A stretch of DNA of 64,000 nt from Lentisphaerae bacterium GWF2_49_21 (GTDB taxonomy: Bacteria; Verrucomicrobiota; Lentisphaeria; Victivallales; GWF2-50-93). The DNA lies in NCBI GenBank assembly GCA_001804805.1, contig MHBH01000072.1, positions 1-64,000 of the forward strand. Reading direction: 5' to 3'. Every line of letters starts with the position of its first letter. Within the stretch, counting starts at the first letter, position 1. A model generated the notes under the pieces. The model was not told the DNA's origin, ran no database searches, and saw only the letters and a list, made by a program, of their open reading frames with translations. The translations under genes were made by a program, and so were the position numbers. Shown here piece by piece: positions 40,630 to 49,700 of the stretch.

Positions 40630-40759
40630 TTATGTCTCACCATGTTGATTTCATGGATTATGGGAATCATCGCCTGTTGAAGAAAAGGATCATCAGCAAT
40701 ATATTCTTGGGTTTTACTGATTACCGGTTACTGTTTACTGATTATTAAAAGGCATTCGT

Positions 40760-40836
40760 GCGCCCGTAGCTCAGCTGGATAGAGTATTTGCCTCCGAAGC
40801 AAAGGGTCGTGGGTTCGACTCCCGCCGGGCGCACCA
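40760..40836 (+). tRNA. tRNA-Arg (CCG)
   Basis: Acceptor stem GCGCCCG (40760-40766) pairs with CGGGCGC (40826-40832). The anticodon loop CTCCGAA gives anticodon CCG at 40794-40796, closed by TTTGC/GCAAA. The T arm has GGGTTCGACTCCC and the CCA end is encoded (40834-40836). It decodes CGG arginine codons. A 17-bp hairpin and a dispersed repeat follow it directly. Confidence 0.97.
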
Positions 40837-40839
40837 TTT

Positions 40840-40879
40840 GTAAATATTCACTGAAGTACGACCTTCAGTGAATATTTAC
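40840..40879 (+). terminator. 17-bp perfect hairpin after tRNA-Arg
   Basis: Arms 40840-40856 and 40863-40879 are exact complements (GTAAATATTCACTGAAG) around TACGAC. There is no poly-T tail, so it may act as a 3' processing or stability element for the tRNA transcript instead of an intrinsic terminator. Four bases separate it from the CCA end. Confidence 0.6.
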
Positions 40880-40884
40880 GATTA

Positions 40885-40914
40885 AGTAAACGACATAGTT
40901 TACTGAATACGTAC
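40885..40914 (+). repeat. 30-bp dispersed repeat with hairpin, copy 2
   Basis: Identical over 30 bp to 15213-15242, with the AGTAAAC/GTTTACT stem. It sits between tRNA-Arg and the 3' end of the giant M6 protease gene. Confidence 0.85.
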
Positions 40915-40964
40915 CCTTTGGCGGATCAAGAAAAGATGGGACAGCCTAAAGGCCGTCCCTACTT

Positions 40965-43900
40965 CTACTTCACGAATGCCGCTGAGAGCACGTTGATGAT
41001 CCTGGCGCCGTCGTCTATGGACACCTTGGACTTTTTGGTGAGGATGCCGGAATACTTGCCGCCGTCCGTGACCGCATCCTGAGTCCCAGCTGCGATCTTC
41101 GCAAGGATTTCGAGCTTCTCACCCGGAATCAGGTAGATGTCAAGGCCATCGGCGACATCGTCGAAGTTGCTGAGCGCCGCTACGGAGACGATTCCTATCT
41201 TTCCTCCGATGATCTCGGCCTCCTGCGTGGCATCAATGATTCCCTGCGTCCTTAGGTTGGCCAGGACGGCGACCATCTTGTCCGGTGCCACATGTACGGA
41301 GAACGGAACTGATGAGAGCGCCGAAGTGGAGGTCTTGTCGTTGCCGACACCCGCGCCTTCTACGCCGTAGAAGAGCATGTAGAGGCCCGAGTCAATCTTT
41401 GCGGCGAGTTGTGCGTCTTCGCCAGTCTTGAGGATGGTGTTCTCCACCCACATGTCTTCGTAGGCAGGGACTATTGCGTCCTCGTCCCATCCGTTGCGGG
41501 AGTCGAGGAAGTTCTGGAGACCCATGATGTCGGCCTGGAGCGTGACAGATACCGGTGCGGCCGGCAGGAACGCCGAGGAGTCGAAGAAGTTGTTCACCTC
41601 AAGACATCCCTTCTTCGTCGCCACCGTGTGGCTTGCCGTGCCCTTGGCGACATCGGGCATCGTCGTGAAGAAGAAGTCGAAGGTGTGTGTCCCTTCTAGG
41701 CCTATCGTCGTGGAGTAGGCAAAGTATCCGGTTGCATCCGTGTTCGCAAGTACCGAGGTAATTCCTGTTATCGGGTTCCTGACCTTCACCTGCATGCCGG
41801 GGATGCCCGTCGCGGGAATGGACTGGTCTATTACCCTGCCCTTGAACACGGCCGTGAACGGGGCCACCTGATCATTGGCCGGAACCTGCGTCAGGATGAT
41901 GTCCACCGCCGAATAACAGTTCACGGTCAGCGTAACATTCGTGTAACCCAATGTCGATACTCCGTACAGCAGGAAGTACCATGTGCCTGCAGCAGGCTTG
42001 GTGACGGTCAGGGATTCTCCGGTGGCCGACTCAATGCCCTTGGCGTTGCTGGAAATGGTCGTCGGCAGCGAGCCGAACTTGGCGTAGAGGTCGCAGTCGT
42101 TGAGTATAGCGTTCGTGGTGCCTGTCAGCTTGGCGACAAGCCTCGTGGTTCCTGCTGGGACGTCTATCGAATAATACGCGCAGCTGTCCTTGGTACCGGC
42201 AATGTTGGCGATCGGGACGTTGTCCGCTACCGCAGTCGTTATGCCTAGGACGCGGCCTTGCGCGGGCGTAGTGCTCTGGGGACTGGTCTTTGGGATTGTG
42301 TCGTTGTTCGACTTGATCCAGTAATAGTAGAGGACGCCGGGAACCGCAGTTCCTGCAGCAGGCGCCAGATCGTCATATGTAAGGCCTGTGACTTTTGCCA
42401 GCTGTACTCCGGTGAACACGTTGGTGGTGTTCCTGTAGATGATGTAGTTCTCAGCGAGCGGCACCTCGGTCCAGGTGAGCCGCACCTTGTCAGTATAGAC
42501 ATCCTTGCTCGCCGTGAGCGTCGGAGCCGCCAGGCTCGCGATCGTCGGAAGTTTGTAGGCGTACCCTTTGGCGATTGCGCTCGCATTGCTGGTATATGCC
42601 CCGAAAATAGCCTTGACGATATAGTCGTGGCTGATGGTGTCCCCAGGAACATCGTCGTACTTTGTCGCGGCGATGACAATTACGCTCCCTCCATCACGGA
42701 ACAGCTCGTAGCTGGTCGCTCCTGTGACTGCGGCCCAGGTCACCCGAACCTTCCCGTAAAGCGTTCCGGCTGTCGCGGTGATGGTCGCCGGTCCTGTGAG
42801 GCTTATGTGTTTTCCGGTCACTGTCGTGCTGTAGTTAGTCGTGCAGCCGGTGGCGTCGAGTTTCGCCTTGATCCTGTAGAAGTATGGCGTATTGGCCGCA
42901 GCGGCAGTGTGATCATAGACTATGGCACCAGGTACGTTTATCGCTGCATGGGCGTTGGCGAATGTGTTGACGGTGTCCCAGTAGACATCGTAGCTTGTGG
43001 CTCCAGCAACCGCCGTCCATGACAGGTGCACCTTGCCGAAGTATGTTCCCGCGCTCGCGGTGACTGTCGGACCGGGCATCAGCTTGTGGTATCCGGACCC
43101 GGCAGTGGTGTTGAAGTCGCTCGTGTAGAATGTGGAATACTTCGCCTTGACCTTGTAGTAGTAGACGTTGTTCGGCGGCGTGATGACAGTCTGCATCAGG
43201 GCCGACGTGTCGTCGTACAGGAGCGTTGGCGCCGCGATGTCCGCGAAGATGGCCTGGTTCAGCGTGCAGCCCTTGTCCGTGTAGCGGTACACATCGTATC
43301 CCGTCGCTCCAGGAACCGCCGTCCATGTCACGCGCACCTTGCCGAACAATGTGCCCGCAGTTGCGCCGACCGTTGCAGGCCCGGCCTTCTTGACCGCGCC
43401 GGTGTTCGGACCCTGTTTCAGGGCGCTTTCACCGTTGCCGTTCAATGCGCTGACCCAGTAGAAATAGCTCCTGGAAGGATTCGGATCAGGATCTGCGAGA
43501 TCCGCAGAGTCGTTGTACGTGTATGCCGCGAGGACGGGATTTGACTGGACCGTGACGAGCAGGTCTGCGGATATCGCTGTCCCGCCGGACAGGTAGGCCA
43601 GCCCTGTCGTCTTCACCGGTACTGAGAAACTGTTGTCGTCGATTTTGGTGACAACGAAAGATTTTCCGTTGAGAGGAGTGGACATCGTACCCGCCACTCC
43701 GCTTATCAGTACCGTGTCGCCGGTCGCAAATCCATGGGAGTTCGAGGTTATATCACTCTTGTTGACGTTGCTTACGATGCCAGTTATCGTCTCGAGCGTG
43801 GCAGTTCCTCCGGGCAGATAGGTCCTGGCCAGTGTGCTCACTGGCACCGAGAAGTTGTCAGCATCTACCACCGTAATCACATGGGATTTCCCATTCAAAA

Positions 43901-46900
43901 GGGTCGATATCGTCCCGGCAGTTCCGTTTATCAGTACCTTGTTCCCATTTATGAGACCGTGTCCGGCCAGGGTGATGACACAGTTGGCGGCGGCGCTTGC
44001 ATTGCTTATCGCCCTCGCCGGATTCGGGGTCCTGTATATCCTGTAGGAGCCCGCGCCAATGACTTTTGGCCAGCCCACAACGACCTTGTCGAAGGTTGTC
44101 GCGTTGGAGACGGTGATGCTTCCCGGGCTTGCCGGCACTCTCGTGACGTAGCCGGAGTTGTAGGCGCTGAAGACGCTCGTATTGACGGCGTTCTTCGCCT
44201 TGAGCCAGTAGAAGTAGGTCTTCGCCGGGTCGAAAGTCACGTCGATGTCGACATATGCGCAGTCGGCGGTGTCGGCGATCTTCGCCGCCGCGACGGTCGT
44301 TGGAATTAATGTCCCGGTCGCGGCAGCCCTCCAGACCTCGTAGCTGGTTGCACCAACCGACGCAGTCCATGTCAGGGATATCGCGTTCTCGAAGGTGCCG
44401 TCGCTTGCCAGGAGGCCGGCAGGCGCCAGAGGCGCCGTCTTCAGGTACTGTGCCAGGAGCGTCACTCCGGCATATCCCGTGTTCCCATAAAGATGGATGA
44501 ACCAGTCTCCTGCGGCGGGATCATTTATCTGGATCAGTCCGTTGTTTGTGCTCATCACGCATCTCTTCACAATTGTTCCGGTCTGGTTGGTGACATCGAA
44601 ATCGCAATCTCCGGTTCCGCCGGTGAGTTTTATCTCCAGCAGCTTGTATCCGGCTGGGACAACTATCTTGAAGGTCTGAATTGAACCTGCGGTGCCGGAT
44701 ATCGGAGTCTTTGCAGTGCCACTTACAAGAGTGGTGATTATCCCGTTGCTCCTGGTGGCAGGGACGGAAACGCTGTAGTCTCCTTCATCAGTAATGTTTC
44801 CACCGACATCTTCTGTGACTGCCCGCACCCAGTAGTAATAATCATAATTTGCGGTACCGGCGGAGAACTGGTCGGTATAGGTCCAGGGATCAGAGGATTC
44901 CACCTCGGCGAGCTTGGTTGCCATTTCGATATCATCAAATTCGGATCTGAAAATCTCATAGGCATCGGCGCCGCCTACGGCATCAGTCCACGTAAGTATT
45001 ACCTTGTCCGCAACTGTAGTGTCAGCAGTCAGGACGGGTTTCCCGAGGACCGGATCTGCGAGGCTTATGTCCAGTGTGACCGAGTCATAGTTGGCGAAGG
45101 CGTATAGCAGCACATACCAGATGCCCGGTGTCGGATCGAATACCCGTATCTTCTCATTGGCTCCTTCATTGGTGGAGCGCTTTTCATAGACCGAGAGGGA
45201 AGGTGCGGCATCATGGCGCAGGTAGATATCGCAGTCGCCGTTGCCTGTTGTCGTGATCTCGAGGAGCTTTGTTCCGGGGGCGACGGTGACCGTGAAGTAT
45301 TTCGCATCGCCTGCCAGGACCGGCGGTGGAGTTTCCGGGGTGCCGGGCGTGACAACCGTAGGTGCGCTGGAGATGAAGTTGGCGGTGACAGTGGCATTTC
45401 CGGTGAGCGTGACATTGGCATTAAGCGGATCTTGTGCGTTATCGACAGCCGCATTGCCGACTACGGACCAGCCCGCGAAGAAGTCTGCACCTCCGGCGGT
45501 GGCGGTAATTGGAATTGCCGTCGCCGTGAGCTGGCTGCTTGACCCGGATACGGGAGTTGTTGTGCCGTTGCCTGCGACTGCCATTGTCAAAGTTGTGGTG
45601 TCATGTGCGAAATTCGCAGTGACGATTGAATTCCCGGTGTAGGAGATGCTTGCATCTGCGGAATTCGCATTGGGAGTGAAAGTGACAGGACCGCCTATAT
45701 ACGTCCAGTTGACGAAATGATAATTGGCATTGAAAGAAGCGGAAATATTGGCAGTAGTGGTCCCTGACGCTTGAACAGGAGTTGTATTATCGACTGTTCC
45801 ATTTCCACCGCTTTGCACTGTGAGCGAGTAATCGTTGTCTCTGATGGTGAGTTCAAACGAACTCAAAGTCCCAAGTGATGCGCCAGTGGCGTTGCTCAGT
45901 ATGAAGTTCACAGTTTCATCGCCTTCGACAGTTGTATCAACTGTGTTAACTTTAACATTGAAATATTTATAAGCTGCATCTTGGTCAGCCCATGATAAAT
46001 TCAGGCTGTATTTATTATTAATTGTATCATATATGACGTTATGAGGCGTATTGTTGATAACTTCGACAATATAATAATCATCACCATGAGTTGCCGTGCC
46101 ATCTGTAATCGTGACATCTACACTTGCGATACCGTCTTTACCTCCTGTACGATTCACATAAATAGTTTTGCTGCCGGAAAATTCGTCCACAGGATTGGTG
46201 GAGTTTGTGCTGAAATCAAGCACTCCCGGATCATTGCCATTTCCCTTTATCGAGAATGTGAAAGGATTCTTCGTGGTGTCATTGCTGGCTATGCTTACTG
46301 TTGCGGTCCTGAATCCGGAAGCGCCGGGGGTGAATTTCACCTGGAATGTAGTGCTGCCTGCGGAAGCAATCGGAGTGGAAGGATCGGCTATGACTTGGAA
46401 TTCTGAAGCATTTGTACCTGTAATCGAAACCTTTGGGGTTCCGGTAAGGTCCAGGGCGAGAGCTCCAATATTGCTGATGGTGAATGTCCGGGTGACTGTA
46501 CTGACTCCAACTTCCGCATTCCCAAAGTCAGTATGATCCGTGAGGGACGGAGTGGAATCCCCATTGGCAATTAAAACGGTATTGCCTTTGACTGTTATCT
46601 TGGGAGCTGGCAGATCAACGGTAATGGTGGCAGGAGGGGACCATTTCTGCCAGACGCCGTTTGCATAGGCCCTGACTCTGTACTGGTAGGATCCATTCGC
46701 CTTACCGAAGATATCCCAGGTTGCAACGACCCCGACATTGTTGCTCAGAGTATTGCCTACGAAACCGCTGTATTGGGTGTTTGTCACTGAGATATCATCT
46801 ATCGCCCAGCCATTAGCTGGGAAGGCAGTCTCATCGGAAGAGCTTTCAACGTTCATGATAAAACGGAGCTTGATAGTGTCTCCCAGCGAGAAACCCAGAG

Positions 46901-49085
46901 CGCTGAAGCTTGCATAAGACTTTGAAATGGCCTGCCAAGAGGAAATCAATCCGCCGTTATGTGTCCAGAGAGTCTCCCAGGTATCTCCGTTGTCGCTGGA
47001 AGCCTGGAGTTTCAGATAGCCGCTGTTGGCTGCAGAGTTTGATTTAAAGTAGAAAAAGAGATTGATATTGCTTGTCAAGGTGATGGATTCCCTCATCGCC
47101 AGGGATGATACAGATGAATACCATTTGTCACCGTCGTAGCTGGTGAAATAATAACTGTTAGTGCCTGTCCTGCTATCAACGTCAGTACGCTGTACCTGTC
47201 CGCCGATTGACCAGTTCTCCCACATGGCATCTTCGTTTTCCGCACCGTCCGTGAACGAGGTCTGGTAGGCAGTTCCTTCCTGGATCTCGTATTTTGTCGC
47301 ACCGAGTGAGGGAGTCCATGAAACAATATAATCTGAAGTTGCAACGGTCTGATCATGGACAGTCGGAACGAGGCTGACAAGGTCGTATGTCATCGTTGTG
47401 CCGGAAGCGGAGAAATTGCTCAGAGTGTTGTATGTGTAATAGGTGGCGTTGTCAGCTCTCAGATAGTCCACAGTCCCCTGGTACAGCATTGAATTCGAGG
47501 AGTCGACTCCGGCCTGATCCTTGAAATCTCCGCTTAGATTAGTCCATGCGTCCGACGCCTGGCAGATACTGGATGAACCTATAGAATCATTACCGTCTGC
47601 CTCCTCGATTTTAACCAGCGGGTGCAGCCATTCGCCAAGGTCGTTGTTTGCGCTTTTGCTGTCGACATGGTAGATGATTATACCTGAACCGGGGAGAGCT
47701 GTGTCGAATCCTTCCTGCTGTCGGTTTTCTATGAGGAAGTATTCACCGTTCGAACAGCCGTCGCGGAGGAGATGGACATCCGGATTGTCATAAAGGCGTC
47801 CGATGGGAATGGAAGTGTCTGAATGTATCAGCTTTGGGTTGACAAAACCGAGGGAGTTCTTGCACCAGGCGCTGAAATGTGGAGGACAGTTTCCGTCGGA
47901 TCCGTTCCAGCTGCCGCCCGACATCAGGCACCAGTCGCCAAGACCTCCAAATGTGCTACTGTAGTCGTAAAGATCTGGAAGACCGAAGAAATGGCCCAGT
48001 TCATGGCAGATGACGCCAATTCTTGTAATTTCACCGAACTGGTCGCTTTCGTAGCCTCTGCATGCGGGTTCAGTATGGTACGTATACATCTTGACCGTGT
48101 CTTTTGTTGCGGTGCTGGCAAGTTCCCACTTGTGGGACCAGATGCAATCATCCTGTCCGCCCCATTCCTCTCCATATCCCGAGTGGATCACGGTAAGACA
48201 GTCCACCCAGCCGTCACCGTCTCCATCACCCTGGGAGAAATCAAATCCAGCGGCATCTGCTGCATTAATTGCATCTTGGATCATTGCCTGTGGATTCTGA
48301 TCATTGCCATATACGTCATTCCCGCCATAATACGCCTGGTTGCTTGGTAGCATGACCCAGGGTGTAACTATGGTCTGGATAGTAACATTGCCATATGAAG
48401 CTTCACTGTAGTAATCACGTACAGATCCGACGGCTCCATCAGTTATATGGCCTGCCTGATTGAAAAGGTCATTGTATTCGGCCTGCGGGCGTCCGTAGGC
48501 CGGATTTACCGTTCCGCCGCTCCATTGGTCTGCGAAACATGCGAGAATGACAATATTCTTTACTGTGACCTGGCCTGAAACCGGGACTTTCTGCATGGGA
48601 GGGGCGGGTAGCGAGAGGGTTGAGCCTCCTACGGGAGCCGCCAGGACTTTGCTAGCCGGAGCATTGGGATTTTGGGCAGGCGCATTTGCAGGGGCTATGG
48701 CAACCTTGGTTTTTCTCTTGTTTACTTTTTCAAGAATAAGCTTCTTGTCGGGAAGATCGCCTTTTTTTAAACCTTTTGCCTGGGGATTGGTTTCCCCCAC
48801 CTTGTCATTGGGAAGGACGTCAAAGGCAGCCTCGTTCTTCTTGGGAACGGCGTATTTCCAGAAACCATCGGCCTTGTCCTTCTTAACGACATATCCCTTT
48901 TCATCCTCCTGCCAGGAGAAGTGCTCATCACCTCTGTTCTTGATTTTGACTTTTTTACCGTCAGGCTGTACGACTTCGACCGCCTTGGGATTTGCAGGTA
49001 CCGCAAAAAGGGAGGTGGTGGTGATGAAAAAGACAGACAGCAGGAATATCAGAAGATATTTCCTATGGGAAATCAGATGTTTCAT
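40965..49085 (-). CDS. Giant secreted M6-family metalloprotease with multiple adhesion-type domains
   Basis: The ATG at 49085 (GGAGCG upstream) gives 2706 residues with a signal peptide (about 14-28, ending LFA). The protease domain (about 180-550) holds HELGHFFGLPDLYD at about 361, preceded by a DGDGDGWVD calcium loop, and the Met-turn GDWCLMSGG. Then follow, in order: a jelly-roll/MAM-like domain; a choice-of-anchor D-type domain; a Calx-beta domain; two InlB B-repeat-like units; a pre-peptidase C-terminal (PPC) domain; FN3 and a second PPC domain; more FN3 repeats with two FCCH-like inserts (GHGLINGNKVLI, HGFATGDTVLI); a third PPC; and an unassigned C-terminal 250 residues. It should be exported and act on surface or environmental protein. 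No obvious sorting tail was seen. Confidence 0.9.
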   Translation of the reverse strand: MKHLISHRKYLLIFLLSVFFITTTSLFAVPANPKAVEVVQPDGKKVKIKNRGDEHFSWQEDEKGYVVKKDKADGFWKYAVPKKNEAAFDVLPNDKVGETNPQAKGLKKGDLPDKKLILEKVNKRKTKVAIAPANAPAQNPNAPASKVLAAPVGGSTLSLPAPPMQKVPVSGQVTVKNIVILACFADQWSGGTVNPAYGRPQAEYNDLFNQAGHITDGAVGSVRDYYSEASYGNVTIQTIVTPWVMLPSNQAYYGGNDVYGNDQNPQAMIQDAINAADAAGFDFSQGDGDGDGWVDCLTVIHSGYGEEWGGQDDCIWSHKWELASTATKDTVKMYTYHTEPACRGYESDQFGEITRIGVICHELGHFFGLPDLYDYSSTFGGLGDWCLMSGGSWNGSDGNCPPHFSAWCKNSLGFVNPKLIHSDTSIPIGRLYDNPDVHLLRDGCSNGEYFLIENRQQEGFDTALPGSGIIIYHVDSKSANNDLGEWLHPLVKIEEADGNDSIGSSSICQASDAWTNLSGDFKDQAGVDSSNSMLYQGTVDYLRADNATYYTYNTLSNFSASGTTMTYDLVSLVPTVHDQTVATSDYIVSWTPSLGATKYEIQEGTAYQTSFTDGAENEDAMWENWSIGGQVQRTDVDSRTGTNSYYFTSYDGDKWYSSVSSLAMRESITLTSNINLFFYFKSNSAANSGYLKLQASSDNGDTWETLWTHNGGLISSWQAISKSYASFSALGFSLGDTIKLRFIMNVESSSDETAFPANGWAIDDISVTNTQYSGFVGNTLSNNVGVVATWDIFGKANGSYQYRVRAYANGVWQKWSPPATITVDLPAPKITVKGNTVLIANGDSTPSLTDHTDFGNAEVGVSTVTRTFTISNIGALALDLTGTPKVSITGTNASEFQVIADPSTPIASAGSTTFQVKFTPGASGFRTATVSIASNDTTKNPFTFSIKGNGNDPGVLDFSTNSTNPVDEFSGSKTIYVNRTGGKDGIASVDVTITDGTATHGDDYYIVEVINNTPHNVIYDTINNKYSLNLSWADQDAAYKYFNVKVNTVDTTVEGDETVNFILSNATGASLGTLSSFELTIRDNDYSLTVQSGGNGTVDNTTPVQASGTTTANISASFNANYHFVNWTYIGGPVTFTPNANSADASISYTGNSIVTANFAHDTTTLTMAVAGNGTTTPVSGSSSQLTATAIPITATAGGADFFAGWSVVGNAAVDNAQDPLNANVTLTGNATVTANFISSAPTVVTPGTPETPPPVLAGDAKYFTVTVAPGTKLLEITTTGNGDCDIYLRHDAAPSLSVYEKRSTNEGANEKIRVFDPTPGIWYVLLYAFANYDSVTLDISLADPVLGKPVLTADTTVADKVILTWTDAVGGADAYEIFRSEFDDIEMATKLAEVESSDPWTYTDQFSAGTANYDYYYWVRAVTEDVGGNITDEGDYSVSVPATRSNGIITTLVSGTAKTPISGTAGSIQTFKIVVPAGYKLLEIKLTGGTGDCDFDVTNQTGTIVKRCVMSTNNGLIQINDPAAGDWFIHLYGNTGYAGVTLLAQYLKTAPLAPAGLLASDGTFENAISLTWTASVGATSYEVWRAAATGTLIPTTVAAAKIADTADCAYVDIDVTFDPAKTYFYWLKAKNAVNTSVFSAYNSGYVTRVPASPGSITVSNATTFDKVVVGWPKVIGAGSYRIYRTPNPARAISNASAAANCVITLAGHGLINGNKVLINGTAGTISTLLNGKSHVITVVDADNFSVPVSTLARTYLPGGTATLETITGIVSNVNKSDITSNSHGFATGDTVLISGVAGTMSTPLNGKSFVVTKIDDNSFSVPVKTTGLAYLSGGTAISADLLVTVQSNPVLAAYTYNDSADLADPDPNPSRSYFYWVSALNGNGESALKQGPNTGAVKKAGPATVGATAGTLFGKVRVTWTAVPGATGYDVYRYTDKGCTLNQAIFADIAAPTLLYDDTSALMQTVITPPNNVYYYKVKAKYSTFYTSDFNTTAGSGYHKLMPGPTVTASAGTYFGKVHLSWTAVAGATSYDVYWDTVNTFANAHAAINVPGAIVYDHTAAAANTPYFYRIKAKLDATGCTTNYSTTVTGKHISLTGPATITATAGTLYGKVRVTWAAVTGATSYELFRDGGSVIVIAATKYDDVPGDTISHDYIVKAIFGAYTSNASAIAKGYAYKLPTIASLAAPTLTASKDVYTDKVRLTWTEVPLAENYIIYRNTTNVFTGVQLAKVTGLTYDDLAPAAGTAVPGVLYYYWIKSNNDTIPKTSPQSTTPAQGRVLGITTAVADNVPIANIAGTKDSCAYYSIDVPAGTTRLVAKLTGTTNAILNDCDLYAKFGSLPTTISSNAKGIESATGESLTVTKPAAGTWYFLLYGVSTLGYTNVTLTVNCYSAVDIILTQVPANDQVAPFTAVFKGRVIDQSIPATGIPGMQVKVRNPITGITSVLANTDATGYFAYSTTIGLEGTHTFDFFFTTMPDVAKGTASHTVATKKGCLEVNNFFDSSAFLPAAPVSVTLQADIMGLQNFLDSRNGWDEDAIVPAYEDMWVENTILKTGEDAQLAAKIDSGLYMLFYGVEGAGVGNDKTSTSALSSVPFSVHVAPDKMVAVLANLRTQGIIDATQEAEIIGGKIGIVSVAALSNFDDVADGLDIYLIPGEKLEILAKIAAGTQDAVTDGGKYSGILTKKSKVSIDDGARIINVLSAAFVK

Positions 49086-49256
49086 AGTGTAACGCTCCGT
49101 AATTAATTGAGCAAAATGCAAAATTTTCAATTTAAAGGAGCGCGGGTTTTCTTACCCGCGAAAATCTATTTAAAATGGCGGACAAGAATGACCGCCCTCC
49201 TTTATTTTGAAACTCCATTCTATTATGAGACTATTAGTAACTCTTGCCTTTTGATC

Positions 49257-49390
49257 TTACGTCAGGCCCCTTGGCCTGACCTTGGAGTGCGGCACCCCTG
49301 TGCCGCTTTGTATTTATTTCCGATTCTGCCTGAATCCAGAATTCAAAGCGGCAGAGGACTGCCGCACTCCAAAGATTCGCTTCGCTCATC
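49257..49390 (-). repeat. Multi-hairpin dispersed element, copy C
   Basis: Read on the minus strand it runs GATGAGCGAAGCGAATC, GGAGTGCGGCAG with arm CTGCCGC, a spacer, AAAGCGGCACAGGGGTGCCGC, CACTCC, then GTCAGGCC-AAGG-GGCCTGACGTAA. The order matches A and B but stem 1 is GCGGCAG/CTGCCGC here and GCGCAGAC/GTCTGCGC in A and B, so both arms changed together. Confidence 0.85.
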
Positions 49391-49541
49391 AATAAATCAT
49401 TTGAATCCGGAACAATCAATTCTTAACCAGGAAAACAGCCCTTATGGGCTTAACTACAAACCAAATAAACATGGTACAGGCTTCCGACTTCGCCCGAGGG
49501 CTACGCCGTGACAAGGAAAGCCCGTACCTACTTAAATAAAA

Positions 49542-49567
49542 AGGGCTGTCCGGTAAAGGACAGCCCT
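49542..49567 (-). terminator. Rho-independent terminator of the 4387-residue gene
   Basis: A perfect 10-bp stem (49542-49551 with 49558-49567) and 6-base loop, followed on the minus strand by TTTTATTT. It lies 134 bp past the stop of the giant gene. Confidence 0.88.
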
Positions 49568-49580
49568 GAAAAACAAAAGT

Positions 49581-49695
49581 GACAGGCGAGACGCCTGTCC
49601 TACACTCACAAAGCACAGGCGAGACCTGCCCTGAGCCTGTCGAAGGGCGCCTGTGCTACACTCCAAATGACAGGCGAGACGCCTGTCCTACACTA
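49581..49695. repeat. Three ACAGGCGAGAC-type hairpin units
   Basis: Units at 49581-49605 and 49669-49693 read GACAGGCGAGACGCCTGTC then CTACACT. The middle one (about 49614-49661) has the same ends but its loop carries CCCTGAGCCTGTCGAAGGG (49629-49647), a word seen in intergenic DNA of many unrelated bacteria. A diverged single unit occurs at 27.21 kb. Confidence 0.8.
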
Positions 49696-49700
49696 TCAAA

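Larger units (their letters stand above)
49086..49700. other. Gene-free region rich in hairpin repeats between the two giant genes
   Basis: Contents, in order: a perfect hairpin CGCGGGT-TTTCTT-ACCCGCG (49141-49160) in the leader of the M6 gene; multi-hairpin element copy C (49257-49390); a hairpin AGCCC-TTAT-GGGCT (49437-49450); the terminator at 49542-49567; and three related hairpin units at 49581-49695. No credible gene was found. Confidence 0.75.

Noticed and set aside
40329-40670. 113-codon frame across the MITE
   Set aside because: It runs out of the element through one end and resembles no transposase; its translation is Arg/Cys-rich noise.
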